A stretch of DNA of 64,000 bases from Streptomyces zaomyceticus (GTDB lineage Bacteria > Actinomycetota > Actinomycetes > Streptomycetales > Streptomycetaceae), in NCBI RefSeq assembly GCF_014656215.1, contig NZ_BNBZ01000031.1, positions 1-64,000 on the forward strand, given 5' to 3'. The translations under genes and the position numbers were made by a program. Numbering within the stretch: the first letter of the stretch is position 1; the number at the start of each line of letters is the position of its first letter. Below are positions 1-9,236 of the stretch, piece by piece. The notes beneath the pieces are model-generated. The model was given only the letters and a program-made list of their open reading frames with translations. It made no database searches and had not been told where the DNA came from.

Positions 1-464
1 CGAAGGAGCAGGGAGACGGCGTCGAAGACGGCACGCACCATGGCGACGGCCTGGATCGGGCGGAGGGCGGCACTCGACTCGGCGCCCTGTGTGAGTCCGT
101 CGCGCAGCAGTCGGCTGCGGTCGAGTTCGGCGGCGAGTCCGGCCGTGATGAGCCCTGCGTCGGCGGCCCGCTCGATCAGGTCGTGGAGCGGCTCGTTCGT
201 GGCCAGACGCTCGGCGAGGACGTGCTCCAGGGCGAACAGGGAATGCGTGACGGCGACGGTGGCGAACTCGTAGCGGAAACAGGAGTGCCGGATGAGCTCG
301 CGGGAGGTTTCCATCGCGCTCATGACGTACATCGACGCGCCGCCCGGCAGAACCAGGTCGGCAACCAGGGCGTGCATGTCCGCATGGTCGAGTACGAGGT
401 CGCGGGCGCGCGGGTCCCGTACCGGCAGGAGGAGCGGGCCGGGCGGCGGTGGCAGGGTGTTCAC
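1..464 (-). CDS. Conserved hypothetical protein, C-terminus cut by window edge
   Basis: The reverse strand is open from a GTG at 464 to the left edge, giving at least 154 residues. It begins with a proline-rich stretch (about residues 2-12), then reads LVLDHADMHALVADLVLPGG and an Arg/Glu-rich helical stretch (ETSRELIRHSCFRYEFATVA). The composition (Leu, Ala, Asp, Glu, Arg) and third-position GC suit a real soluble actinobacterial protein. I do not recognise a named family. The start is uncertain because GTG 464, and in-frame ATGs near 339, 330 and 321, are all possible. The proline-rich beginning has normal codon bias, so the longest form was chosen. Confidence 0.55.
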   Translation of the reverse strand, partial: MNTLPPPPGPLLLPVRDPRARDLVLDHADMHALVADLVLPGGASMYVMSAMETSRELIRHSCFRYEFATVAVTHSLFALEHVLAERLATNEPLHDLIERAADAGLITAGLAAELDRSRLLRDGLTQGAESSAALRPIQAVAMVRAVFDAVSLLL

Positions 465-649
465 CGGCGCAGTCTTGTCGCCGGAGGGCTGTCGGTGCCA
501 TCGGTTTGGCTCGGGGCGGTCGGTGACCCTGCCGCATGTCGCCACCGGCCCGGCCCGGTCCGGCCTTGAAGACCAAGCTCGGCGACGCCACCTCGCGGAG
601 CCCGGGGCGCAGCTGCAGGTGTGGCTGCCGGTACGGCTGCCGGAGGAAG

Positions 650-800
650 TGGGAACGTTCCTCCTGCGTGGCGGCGCGGGAGGCGGGTTTCGCCGAGGGC
701 CTGGCCGGAGGCGTCGTCGGCGTGGTCGTTGCCCGCAGTGAGCACGATCGGCAGCGGCAGGTCCCGGCCGTCGGCAGCGAGGTGAGTCCTTGGAGGTGAA
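650..800 (-). pseudogene. IS5-family transposase remnant
   Basis: On the reverse strand, translation gives THLAADGRDLPLPIVLTAGN followed by GETRLPRR. This matches the central part of IS5-group transposases, which typically read KIHLAADGRxxPLxxVLTAGN then EIRLPRRGxGRPR. Similarity is lost on both sides, no inverted repeats were identified, and no continuous transposase frame exists. It is a short fossil, the first of five transposase remnants in the window. Confidence 0.55.
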
Positions 801-1035
801 GCCGGCGGTGGCGGTCCACCCGGTCCGGCCCATCGCGTCGGCACGGGCGGGAACGTGCTCCGGCAACGTCGCCCGCCCCGGCCCTGTCCGCTTCCCCGGG
901 GGGACCGTTCGTCGTCCGCTTGCCAGGGCCCGCCCGTACCGCTCCGGGAGATCACACCACGGCGTCCCGGTCCGCAGCCGCCACAGCGCACCGCCGACCA
1001 CCGGGCCATGGTCACGCCACGCACAGCAACTTCCA

Positions 1036-1117
1036 CCCGCCCGCCCGCACGTCTGCCCGCCCGCCCGCCGCCCGCCCGTCCGTGCGTACGTGCGCACGTG
1101 CGTGCGTGCGTGCGTGG
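1036..1117. repeat. Tetranucleotide-like simple repeats, CCCG then CGTG
   Basis: An imperfect run of CCCG/CCGC units passes directly into an imperfect run of CGTG/CGTA units over about 80 bases. No gene was found in 801-1180. Confidence 0.7.
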
Positions 1118-1180
1118 CAGGCAGGGGGCTCGGTCCGCTCCCGCGTCGTGTCCGTCGGCTCACCACGGCCCGCCACGGGA

Positions 1181-1462
1181 TCAGTGATCAGGGACCTCTC
1201 GGTCCGGCTCGCGGGCGGTGTTCTCCACGAACCGGCTCAGCCGGTATGTGCTCCGCTCCGCCGGACGTCGGCACAGCGTGTCGATCCGGATGAGTGATGC
1301 GTCGGTCCCCGCCTGTCGCAGTCGCCGCGCGTACGCGCGCAGCTCTGCCTGGTCCTGTGTCTCAAGGACTTCTTCCCACTGCCCTGCGTCAGGCGCGGTG
1401 CGAGCAGCCGTCCGCCGACTCTCCGCCTCCTGCCGCCGTTTCCTCTTCGCTTGTCCTGGCAT
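1181..1462 (-). CDS. Small conserved hypothetical protein, basic N-terminus
   Basis: This is a 93-residue soluble protein. It opens with a very basic stretch (MPGQAKRKRRQEAESRR), then acidic and helical segments including QWEEVLETQDQAELRAYARR. There is no signal peptide or membrane segment. The start is the ATG at 1462, with a weak GGAG upstream. Codon bias is normal for the window. The layout (basic tail plus EVLETQD helix) looks like a small protein often seen in Streptomyces, but I cannot name a family. It lies downstream of and in the same direction as the chloramphenicol-type exporter, 100 bases away. Confidence 0.55.
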   Translation of the reverse strand: MPGQAKRKRRQEAESRRTAARTAPDAGQWEEVLETQDQAELRAYARRLRQAGTDASLIRIDTLCRRPAERSTYRLSRFVENTAREPDREVPDH

Positions 1463-1562
1463 CGCCCCAGACTCTCCGGCCGATGCCGGCGCGGCAAGAA
1501 CACTGCGCCGGGCATCACGTCCCCGTTCGGTGACCAGTCGTCAGGCGCGGCCCGGTGCCGGT

Positions 1563-2756
1563 TCAGCCGGGGAGCACCTCGGTGCTTCCTCCGGCCCCGG
1601 CCCCGGCCGCGGCCGTGGTGCGCAGGGGGAACGCGATGAGCAGCGCGGCGGCGGTCATGAGCCCGCTCGCCCACAGCGGCCCGAGGACTCCGGCCCGGGT
1701 GGTGAGGGTGGCCGCGGCGACGAGGGGTCCGACGGCGGCGCCGGCGTTGAGTGCCACGGTCGCATACGAGCCGTTCATGGTGGGGGCTTCGGCTGCCTCG
1801 TAGAGGACCCGGGTGATCAACGTGCTGCCCAGCGCGAAGGACAGGGCGCCCTGGACGAACACGAGGATGCACAGGGCGACCGGCTGGTCGGCCAGTACCG
1901 CCAGCACCGGCCAGCCGATGAGCAACAGCGGGCCGCCGGCTGCGAGGACCAGGCCGGGGTGCCGGTCGGAGAGCCGGCCGGCGAGGGTGACGCCCGCGAA
2001 GGAGCCGGCGCCGAAGAGGACCAGAACCACAGGGATCCACAGCTTGTCGAGCCCGGCTGCGCCGGTCACGACGGGGGCGAGGAAGGTGAAGCTTGCGAAC
2101 GTCGCCGCGTTCACGAGCGCGCCGAGCAGCATGGCCAGGAGCAGCCGCGGCCTGGTGAGCAGGGCGAGTTCCGCTCGCAGGGCGGGCCCGCCCGTCCTCT
2201 GCGCCTTCACCCGTTTCGCGGAGATGCCCAGCAGAATGCCGAGGGCCGCCGGCAGGCAGAGAGCGGCGACGGCCCAGAACGCGGACCGCCAGCCGAACAC
2301 GGTGCCGAGCAGCGACCCGCCGGGGACACCGGCAATCGTGGCCAGCGTCGTTCCTGACAGCAGCACGGCCAGTGCACGTCCCTTCCTGCCGGCCGGAACC
2401 AGCGTGGCGGCGGCCGTCAGAGCGACGGCCAGGAACCCTGCGTTCGCGAGCGCGGCAAGAACGCGGGTGGCGAACAGGATCGTGAAGCTGGTGGTGACGG
2501 CGCCCACGGCGTGAGCGGCGGCGAAGGCGAGGACGAATCCGAGAAGGCTGGAGCGCCTGGGCCAGTTGCGGGCGAGGGCGGCCACCACGGGAGCGCCGGC
2601 GATCATGCCGACGGCGAAGGCCGGGGTGAGCATGCCTGCGGTGGCGACGGTGACGCCGAAGTCCGCGGCGATGTCCGCCAGCAGGCCGGCGAGCATGAAT
2701 TCCGAGGTGCCCATGGCGAAGACCGCCACGGCAAGCAGGTAGAGCGGGAGAGGCAT
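1563..2756 (-). CDS. Cmx/CmrA-type chloramphenicol efflux MFS transporter
   Basis: A 397-residue, 12-TM major facilitator protein, predicted to export chloramphenicol-type drugs by proton antiport. The N-terminus (LLAVAVFAMGTSEFMLAGLL) and the segments RVLAALANAGFLAVAL and GRALAVLLSGTTLATIAGVP closely match the Cmx/CmrA/CmlR exporters of actinobacteria, which are usually 390-400 residues. The start is ATG 2756, with GGAG six bases before it. The leader upstream carries two perfect hairpins (see 2783-2851), which suits inducible expression. Substrate is inferred from family only. An unrelated-drug DHA1 exporter is the alternative. Confidence 0.85.
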   Translation of the reverse strand: MPLPLYLLAVAVFAMGTSEFMLAGLLADIAADFGVTVATAGMLTPAFAVGMIAGAPVVAALARNWPRRSSLLGFVLAFAAAHAVGAVTTSFTILFATRVLAALANAGFLAVALTAAATLVPAGRKGRALAVLLSGTTLATIAGVPGGSLLGTVFGWRSAFWAVAALCLPAALGILLGISAKRVKAQRTGGPALRAELALLTRPRLLLAMLLGALVNAATFASFTFLAPVVTGAAGLDKLWIPVVLVLFGAGSFAGVTLAGRLSDRHPGLVLAAGGPLLLIGWPVLAVLADQPVALCILVFVQGALSFALGSTLITRVLYEAAEAPTMNGSYATVALNAGAAVGPLVAAATLTTRAGVLGPLWASGLMTAAALLIAFPLRTTAAAGAGAGGSTEVLPG

Positions 2757-2782
2757 CGAAGGCTCCGGGGTGAGGAGAAGGT

Positions 2783-2851
2783 ACGAGACAGTCGTCTCTC
2801 GTCACCGCGGCCGGCCCCGAGGGCACACTCGTCCCACCGCGGAACGCGGTG
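2783..2851 (-). promoter_or_regulatory. Leader of the exporter gene with two perfect inverted repeats
   Basis: Two dyads lie 27-95 bases upstream of the exporter start. One is ACGAGA/TCTCGT at 2783-2802, with a nested GAGAC/GTCTC. The other is CACCGCG-GAA-CGCGGTG at 2835-2851. They could be operators, or mutually exclusive leader hairpins for attenuation as in other drug-inducible exporters. Which of the two applies is not decided by the sequence. Confidence 0.45.
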
Positions 2852-2959
2852 CGACGACAGTGGCCGGGAGTTAAAGGGGGCTGACGGCGTGACCGAAAGC
2901 CCCCACCTTGTCTGACTCAGGACTCGACATGGCGCGCACGCTACCCGACCCGGGCCGCC

Positions 2960-3428
2960 CAAGGCACCCGTAAATCAGCGCCCTTGGCCTGTGTCACCGG
3001 ACTCGGCATCCGGCCCGGGGGGGGACGGCCCGCAATCCTCGGCGCCGGCTTCACGGCTTCACCCCGCCGCGTGAGCAGGGCCTGCCCGCAGCAGGTCCCG
3101 GCACTGCCGCCGGAACCGGACAGGACCGCACCCGGCCCGGCCGGAGCGAGGGCCGCACCCGGCCCGGCCGGAGCGAGGGCGGCCCCCGCACCAGTGAGGA
3201 CGGGGGCGGCCCCGCGACCACGGGGACAGTCCTGCGACGGCGGGGGCGGCCCCGTGGCGGCGGGGGCGCCCCGCCGGCGGCGAGGGCGGCCCTGCGGCGG
3301 TGGTGGATCACCGGTCGTTCTCGATCGGGTGCGGGTGCGGGTGCGGCGCCGGGCGGTACGGGCCGGCAGGCGCGGAGCCGAGTACGTCAGGTCGTCAGGT
3401 CCTCAGGTCTGGTTCCTGGCCCGGAGCC
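2960..3428. repeat. GC-rich intergenic DNA with 27-bp and about 20-bp tandem repeats
   Basis: No credible gene. At about 3128-3181 a 27-base unit (core CCCGGCCCGGCCGGAGCGAG) occurs twice. At about 3203-3300 a 20-21-base unit (core GGGGGCGGCCCCG) occurs about five times with changes. Open frames here are side effects of the absence of AT. Confidence 0.6.
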
Positions 3429-4163
3429 TCAGCTGTGGCCCAGGGTGCGGTCCAGGAGAGGGAGGAGCCGGTCCCAGTGACGCTTGAGCCCGAAGGCGCT
3501 GAAGGCGTCGGTGTCGGACATGGTGAAGCCGTGGACGGTGCCGGGGTAGATCTCGGAGGTGTGGCTGACGCCCGCGGTGTCCAGGGCGTGGTTGAGCTCG
3601 CCGAGGGCCTGGGGTGTCATGTCGCCTTCGGCGTGACCGAGGTGGACCTGGGCGGTGAGCCCGGAGAAGAGGCCGGGGCCGTCGGCGCCCACGGGGCCGT
3701 GGAACGCGGCGACGGCCGCGACGTGGCCGGGGTGGGCAGCGGCGGTGCGCATCGCCAGCAGGCCGCCTATGCAGTAGCCGGTCACCGCGACCGGGCCGGC
3801 ACCGGCCTCGGGCTGGAGGGAGAGGAACCTGAGATAGGCGTCGGCGTCGCTCAGAACACGCTCGGCGGTGTGTGCCTCGATCAAGGGCATCAACTGGTCG
3901 AAGATCGCGGGCCGGGCCTCTTCTGCGATGTGCTCGGGAAGCTCGACCACCGGTGCCGGGCCGTGCCGGTAGAAGAGATTGGGGACGAGTACGTAGTACC
4001 CGTGCCCGGCCAGTTCGCGGGCCATCTCCCGCAGCACGGGACGGATGCCGAAGCCGTCCGCGTACATCAGTACCCCCGGGTGCTGCCCGGCGTCGCCGGG
4101 GAAGGCGGCGAACGCATCGGCGTGCCCGTCCGCGGTGGGAATCCGCAGCGTCGTGGTGTGCAT
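3429..4163 (-). CDS. Dienelactone hydrolase family protein
   Basis: A 244-residue alpha/beta hydrolase of the DLH family, cytosolic. The catalytic triad is visible: Cys131 in GYCIGG, Asp181 in HAEGD, and His211 in GTVHGF. A cysteine nucleophile is the hallmark of dienelactone hydrolase rather than of a serine esterase. The N-terminal substrate-pocket segment HPGVLMYADGFGIRP is also typical. Length matches the family (about 230-250). The start is ATG 4163, preceded by AGGAG. It stands alone, so the substrate is unknown. The fold also covers other lactone or ester hydrolases. Confidence 0.85.
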   Translation of the reverse strand: MHTTTLRIPTADGHADAFAAFPGDAGQHPGVLMYADGFGIRPVLREMARELAGHGYYVLVPNLFYRHGPAPVVELPEHIAEEARPAIFDQLMPLIEAHTAERVLSDADAYLRFLSLQPEAGAGPVAVTGYCIGGLLAMRTAAAHPGHVAAVAAFHGPVGADGPGLFSGLTAQVHLGHAEGDMTPQALGELNHALDTAGVSHTSEIYPGTVHGFTMSDTDAFSAFGLKRHWDRLLPLLDRTLGHS

Positions 4164-5045
4164 GACTTCTCCTGTCGTGGTTGATGTGTGGAGCCTGTGA
4201 TCAACACGACGAGGCGGAGCCCGCGCGGCAGCGAAGGATCCTGGGTCGAGCAGCGGGCCCGCACCGGCCCGTACGGCGCTCAGAGAAGCGCCGGGTCACC
4301 CATCCGTGTGCGGCGCAAGGCCTTCCCGGTAGTCATCCGCCCAACATAGTCCACAAGCCGTGACCGTCCGGTGCGCCGACCCGACCGCGCGCAGAAGCGG
4401 GAACGCGCGCGATGGCTGTCACGCTCCACGCGCGCAGGAATGAGGAGTTCCGACAGATCGCCCGCCCCCGGCGGACCGTGTCCGGTCTGCCCCTGGTCCG
4501 GGTTCTCGTTCACCTCTCGTGAGCAGGGTGCGCTCAAGGCCCCCGACGCCCGGTCCTGCGACGTGCCGGAACTCGCCGAACCAGGCGCCGCCGGACAGTC
4601 CGACCGCCCCACCGGTGAAATACCCCCGCCACAAACAGCTGTCGCACCCGCGGCGGCCAGGTGGCTGCGCGGTGCCGCACTCCGCGGTCTGCGCCTGCGT
4701 CGGGCCCGGCCGTCACGGCGCCCGCCCGCGCGCAGGGCTGCTCGCGCGGCCGCTGTGCCAGCTCTTCGCCGAACACGAGAAACGGCCTGTGAACGCGACC
4801 GCTCCCGACAGGCCGTTCACCCCACGGGGCCGGAGGTTCACCGGCAGGCGGCTTCGCCGGACAGACACCGGGCGCGCCTCACCTTCCAGACCCGCCCCGC
4901 CGGGACCGGCACCCCACCCTTCCGCCACACCACCACCGGCACCGCCACCGCCACCGCCACCGCCACCCACGATCCGGCCGCGGCCCGGACCACGCCGGCA
5001 GCCCCTCACCGCGCACCGGCAGACCCTCACCAGGCAGGCGCCCGC
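4164..5045. other. Intergenic DNA without a convincing gene
   Basis: Many overlapping open frames exist but none has the composition or start signals of a real protein. Around 4936-4969 there is an imperfect (CCACCG) repeat run. Confidence 0.5.
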
Positions 5046-5107
5046 AAAAAAAAGGGGGGTGCCCGCCCGTCCGCGTTCCTGTCAGGAAAGCAGCCGGACG
5101 GGCACCC
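5046..5107 (-). terminator. Intrinsic terminator downstream of the NmrA-like gene
   Basis: Read on the reverse strand, an 11-base stem (GTGCCCGTCCG pairing with CGGACGGGC-GGGCAC, one bulge) is followed by CCCCCC and eight T. It sits 40 bases past the stop of the NmrA-like gene. A T-tract this clear is unusual in Streptomyces. Confidence 0.8.
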
Positions 5108-5146
5108 GTACGGACACCAGGGGCGCCAGGCACCCCGGGGGTGGGG

Positions 5147-5989
5147 TCAGACGTTCCACACGCCGCGCGCGGCGGCGTCCTTGACGAAGTCGGAGAAGTC
5201 GCGGGGTTCACGGCCCAGCACCCGCCGGACGGTGTCGGTGGGCGTGGCGTTCTTGTTGTCACGGATCTGCGCGACGAGATCGGCGACGAAGAGCGCGTAG
5301 TCGGCGGGCACGTCGTAACCGACGAGCTCCTCGACATAGGCCTGGTGCTCGACGGGAACGTAGCGGATGTCCCGGCCGGTGGCCTGGGCGATCTCCTTCA
5401 CCGCCTCGTCCAGAGTCAGGGCCCGGGCACCGCTCAGCTCGTAGGTCTGTCCGGCATGACCGTCGCCCAGCAGGGCCTCGACCGCGACGGCGGCGACGTC
5501 CTCGGTGTCGACGAACGGCTCACGGCCCGATCCCGCGGGCAGCGACAGCTCACCGGAACGCACCCCGTCCAGCAGCACGCCCTCGTCGAAGTTCTGGAAG
5601 AACCAGTTCGGCCGCAGCACCGTCCACTCCGCACCGGACTCCTTCACCGCACGCTCACCGGCTATCAGCGACTTCCCGCCCACCGGCTCACTCACCCGGG
5701 CCTGCAACAGCACCAGCCGGCGGACCCTGCGGGCCACAGCGAGCCCGGACAGCTCACGCAGCGCGGCCTCGGCGTCCCAGACACCGGGCTTGTCCTGCGC
5801 ATCCACCAGATAAGCGACATCAACACCCGCGAGCGCGGGCTCCCAGGTATTCACATCGTCCCAGTCGAAACGGACGTCACCCGAACGGCTGGCCGCACGG
5901 ACGGTGACCCCGCGCTCCTTCAGCCGGTTCACGACACGGCGGCCGGTCTTACCCGTACCGCCGAGGACGAGAACGGTGGTGTCGGTCAT
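5147..5989 (-). CDS. NmrA-like NAD(P)-binding protein
   Basis: A 280-residue atypical short-chain dehydrogenase/NmrA family protein. The dinucleotide-binding loop VLGGTGKTGRR is at residues 8-18, and the segments VDVAYLVDAQDK, EWTVLRPNWFFQNF and QTYELSGARALT follow in the usual order. The active-site Tyr-x3-Lys of true SDRs is not evident, so a redox sensor or an isomerase/reductase with another mechanism is likely. The start is ATG 5989, with AGGAAGG about ten bases upstream. It is the last gene of a same-strand group with the flavoenzyme (7238) and the exporter (9391), but 1.2 kb of repeats separates it, so co-transcription is doubtful. Confidence 0.8.
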   Translation of the reverse strand: MTDTTVLVLGGTGKTGRRVVNRLKERGVTVRAASRSGDVRFDWDDVNTWEPALAGVDVAYLVDAQDKPGVWDAEAALRELSGLAVARRVRRLVLLQARVSEPVGGKSLIAGERAVKESGAEWTVLRPNWFFQNFDEGVLLDGVRSGELSLPAGSGREPFVDTEDVAAVAVEALLGDGHAGQTYELSGARALTLDEAVKEIAQATGRDIRYVPVEHQAYVEELVGYDVPADYALFVADLVAQIRDNKNATPTDTVRRVLGREPRDFSDFVKDAAARGVWNV

Positions 5990-6339
5990 GGCAATCGAGC
6001 CTTCCTGAACAGAGAGGGATGGACGAAACCGGGCCGTCCGCACACGCGGACGGCCCAGCCGGCCAGAACATGAAGACCGCCCAAACACCCGGCCACCCGG
6101 CCACCCGGCCACCCGGCACAACACACCGGGCCGAGGACCCCGCGGCGCAGCAGGGGCGAGGGCCCCACGCACCACCGCGGCACGGCAGGGCGAGGACCCG
6201 CGGCGAGGCGGGTCGGACCGCGGCGGGCCGGAGCAGCACGACAGCCGAAGACGCACGCCGGCCCGCAGCACTCCGGCCGGCCCGGGCAAGCGCCCGGCAA
6301 CCGCAGCACCCCGGTATCCAGAACGCCACGAGCACTTAC
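5990..6339. other. Intergenic DNA upstream of the NmrA-like gene, with an 8-bp repeat
   Basis: At about 6087-6118 the octamer CACCCGGC occurs four times in tandem. The rest is G/C-rich with no gene seen. Confidence 0.5.
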
Positions 6340-7130
6340 CCGAAGCGCCCCGGTGACCGGAACGCCACAAGCACCGGAGCTACCAGGACCGCGAAGCACC
6401 ACAGTGACCGAAGTCCCCCGGTGACCACAGCGCGCCGGTGACCGGAGTCCCACGGCGGGACCGGAGGACCCCGGTGCCCGGAGTCCCACGGTGCCCGGCG
6501 GCCCATGGTGACCGGAGCGCCCCGGTGGGCAAAGCGCTGCGGCAGCAGGGGCGTTCCGCGGGACGAAGCACCCCGGTGACCGGAACCCCCGGGCAGGCGG
6601 AGCCACCCGGGGGGCAAAGCATCACGAATGCCTGGGCGTTGCGGCCGCCGGGGGCACCCCGGCAGACGGAGCCTCCCGGTGGCCGAAGCGTCACGGGCGC
6701 CTGGGCGTTGCGGCCGCCGGGGCACCCCGGGTGGCCAGGGTGCCTGGTGAGCGGAGCGGCTCCCGTGACCGGAGCACGGCGGCGACCGGAGCACCGCGAT
6801 GGCCGGAGCGTTCCGGAGGCCGCAGTGCCCGTTCTGCCGGAACTGTTCGAGCCGGTAGGAGTGTCACGGTCACCGCAGTCGCTGCGAGGAACAGGACACC
6901 CTCCGGCCAGAGCACCACGCCACGGCGAGGACCACAGCGCCACGACAGCCCAAGCGCTACGGCGGCCGGCCTGAGTGCACCGGCCGGCCGAAGCCCTTCC
7001 CGTGGCCGCAAGGACACCAGCCGACCGGCGCCGTTCGAACAGCGGCCGGAGAGCTCCGGCAGACCGGCGGCCCTCCAAAAGCCTTCCGGAAGCCTCCGGT
7101 GGCCGAAGCGCCCCGGCCCCGGCGGGAGTA
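6340..7130. repeat. Degenerate minisatellite with a 17-bp unit
   Basis: About 800 bases are built from a degenerate 17-base unit near GGAGCGCCCCGGTGACC. Clear units include GGAGTCCCACGGTGCCC, GGCGGCCCATGGTGACC, GGAGCCTCCCGGTGGCC and GGAGCACCGCGATGGCC. They often sit head to tail at exactly 17 bases, sometimes interrupted by longer inserts such as two near-copies of a segment containing GGGCGTTGCGGCCGCCGGGG. All frames are open but encode only monotonous Arg/Pro/Gly text, so I regard it as non-coding. Confidence 0.65.
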
Positions 7131-7237
7131 GCGCGGTGGGCCGGAGGCGTTGCGGCCACCCGTGACGGCGGGCCACCGGGCCCTGCGGCCGGCCGGCACA
7201 CGGAGGAGGGGGTGTCCGGGCCGGCCGGCGGGACCGG

Positions 7238-8419
7238 TTAGAGGAACGGGGTGTCGGGGGCGAGCCCGAGGATGGCCCGTCCGTGGACTTCCTGGTTGGT
7301 GTTGAACGCGAACAGGGCGTGCAGGGCCAGGCCCCGGATGTCGCGGTGGTAGCGCTGGAACGGCACATCACGCAGGATCACCGACGCGCCGCTCGCCTCG
7401 AACAGCTCGTCGACCGCCTCCTTCGCCAGCTGGATGGCGAAAGCGGCCGTGCCACGGGCCGCGGCCCGCTCCTCCACCGACGGACCCGTCCCGGCGTCCG
7501 CGTGCTCCTGCAGCCGGCGCAGCCAGTTGTCCTGGAGCGCCTCGGCCGCCGCGATCTTGTTCGCGGCGATCGCGACCTGGATCTGGGTGACCGGGGACTG
7601 ACTCTGGTCGGTCCAGGAGGTGTAGGTGATACCCCGGCCCGGGAGCCGGTCCAGGAACAGCTCGTAGGCACCCTTGGCGATCCCGATGTAGGCCGACGCG
7701 CCCTGAGCCATGAAGAACGGCACGAAGGCGTAGTTACGGCCGGTGGCACCGGTGTTCGCCCGGGAGCCGGTGGTACCGCCGAGGATCTCGATCAGGCTGG
7801 CCACCCGGTGCGCCGGAACCGACACGTTCTCGGCGGTCGCCGTCGAACTGCCCGTGCCCGCCCCGTACGCGGCGTGCCAGTCGTCGGCGATGGACAGCTC
7901 GCTGAAGGGAACCAGAGCCGCGAACGGAGCAGGCGTCCCGTCCGGACCGACGAGCAGCGCCGACAGCAGCGCCCAGTTCGCACCACGGGCACCGGAGAGC
8001 CACTTCCACGAACCACTGAGCGTGTACGAGCCGTCCTCGGCCGCCGTCAGAGTCCCCGAAGGCGTGAAACCGGTCGAGACACGCACCGCACCACCCGCGT
8101 ACACCTCCTCCTGCGCCTTGTCGGGGAACAGGCTGGGAACCCAGGCCGAAGACACCCAGATCATCGACACCCAGCCCGTGGCCGTGTCCGCCCGGGCTAT
8201 CTCACCCAGAATCCTGACCTGATCGGCGACCGGGGCCTCAAGGCCACCGAAACGCTTCGGGACCGCCAGACGGTACACACCGGCCTTGTCGAGGAGCTCG
8301 ATGTTCTCGTCCGGGATCCAGCGACGCTCCTCGGCCTCGGGCCCGCTCTTGCGAAGCGTGTCGACGAGGCCTGTCACCTCGTCCAGCACCGCGGTGACGG
8401 CACTGTCGGTCGTGGTCAT
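7238..8419 (-). CDS. Flavin-dependent monooxygenase of the acyl-CoA dehydrogenase fold
   Basis: A 393-residue protein with the acyl-CoA dehydrogenase fold of the HpaH/HsaA (group D) flavin hydroxylase branch. The N-terminal helical domain includes LLDKAGVYRLAVPKRFGGLE. The middle beta domain has GSWKWLSGARGANWALL, and the C-terminal helical domain ends with FQRYHRDIRGLALHALFAFN, typical of hydroxylases rather than of fatty-acid dehydrogenases. Such enzymes use reduced flavin from a partner reductase to hydroxylate aromatics or polyketides. No reductase is adjacent. The start is ATG 8419, with GAGGAG eight bases before. Exporter and HxlR neighbours suggest a role in detoxifying or modifying an electrophilic or aromatic compound. 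Confidence 0.8.
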   Translation of the reverse strand: MTTTDSAVTAVLDEVTGLVDTLRKSGPEAEERRWIPDENIELLDKAGVYRLAVPKRFGGLEAPVADQVRILGEIARADTATGWVSMIWVSSAWVPSLFPDKAQEEVYAGGAVRVSTGFTPSGTLTAAEDGSYTLSGSWKWLSGARGANWALLSALLVGPDGTPAPFAALVPFSELSIADDWHAAYGAGTGSSTATAENVSVPAHRVASLIEILGGTTGSRANTGATGRNYAFVPFFMAQGASAYIGIAKGAYELFLDRLPGRGITYTSWTDQSQSPVTQIQVAIAANKIAAAEALQDNWLRRLQEHADAGTGPSVEERAAARGTAAFAIQLAKEAVDELFEASGASVILRDVPFQRYHRDIRGLALHALFAFNTNQEVHGRAILGLAPDTPFL

Positions 8420-8433
8420 CCTGACTCCTCAGA

Positions 8434-8453
8434 AACTTTGCCGCAGCAACTTT
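8434..8453 (-). promoter_or_regulatory. Direct repeat AACTTT, candidate HxlR site
   Basis: AACTTT occurs twice, 14 bases apart, 15-34 bases upstream of the flavoenzyme start. The same ACTTT core forms a palindrome near the start of the HxlR gene (11097-11106). It may be a shared operator, but this is inference from two places only. Confidence 0.3.
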
Positions 8454-8619
8454 ACGGCGCGCTTCCTCTGCGCCGACGGGCATTCGTATTCTCGCAAAAC
8501 CACACTCACGCACAGGTAACCCGGCACTCCCGAAAACCCCGAAACCATCCCGGACAGCCGGTTACCAAAAAATGACCGCCCCACACCGGAAACCCACCCC
8601 CGGCCAACCGCACAAACAG

Positions 8620-8890
8620 ACCACAAAAACAGAGAACCCCAGAAACACCAGAAGGCCGGCCAAGCCCGGAAAGACCAAGGAGAAAACCAGAAGAGAAGAC
8701 CAGGAGAAAAGACCAGGAGGGAAGGAAGGGAAGACCGCACGGACCGTAACAGCAGAAAGAACAGGAAGAACAGGAAGAGAAGAGAAGAACGGGACAGCGG
8801 TCAGGGAAAACCGGGGAGAACAGGGACCGAGGACCGGGAGAGCAGGGAGGGAGCACCGGGAGAGCGGGGGCGGAGCAACGGCAGGACAGG
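8620..8890. other. Purine-rich (plus strand) intergenic tract
   Basis: For about 270 bases the plus strand is almost all A and G with scattered C and very little T (for example AGGAAGAACAGGAAGAGAAG). It lies upstream of the flavoenzyme start, whose template and coding strands are therefore strongly asymmetric here. The open frame it creates encodes only Lys/Arg/Glu/Gly text and is not a gene. Confidence 0.6.
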
Positions 8891-9000
8891 AAAGGAACGG
8901 GCCAGGCCCCCACACGGAAGAGAAACAGCACGACCTGGCGGCCCACCGGCCCCCAGCCACCACGAAACCAGCACAACCCGGCCCCCGACCGGGAATCCAT

Positions 9001-9125
9001 GTCGGCCAGGAGACCGGGTTAGCCGGGAGCCCAGGTCGGCCGGGTGCGCCAGGAGACCGGGTTCGCCAGGAGACCGGGTTCGCCGGGAGGCCGGGAGACC
9101 GGGCCGGCCGGGAGGCCGGGAAAGG
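9001..9125. repeat. 17-bp tandem repeat array, unit near GCCAGGAGACCGGGTTC
   Basis: The unit GCCAGGAGACCGGGTTC appears in tandem at 17-base steps, with two identical adjacent copies near 9049-9082 and diverged copies on both sides (GCCGGGAGCCCAGGTCG, GCCGGGAGGCCGGGAGA). It lies in the gap between the exporter and flavoenzyme genes. Confidence 0.75.
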
Positions 9126-9236
9126 GCATTGCCCCGGCCGACCGGGGCACGGTCGCCGGGGCAATGCCGCTCACACGCGCGGAGAGTACGGAGAGTGCGG
9201 AAGGATTCCGCACCCCTGCGGAAGCGACGCGCGCGC

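Noticed and set aside
1237..2826. A 529-codon minus-strand frame overlapping the exporter
   Set aside because: It lies on the same strand in another frame and is Arg/His/Pro-rich. The exporter frame has clear helices and family motifs.
6000..7200. Long frames encoding Arg/Pro/Gly repeats, at first sight collagen-like
   Set aside because: All frames are similarly open because the DNA is a degenerate 17-bp repeat without AT. No frame has a start signal, signal peptide or constant repeat phase.
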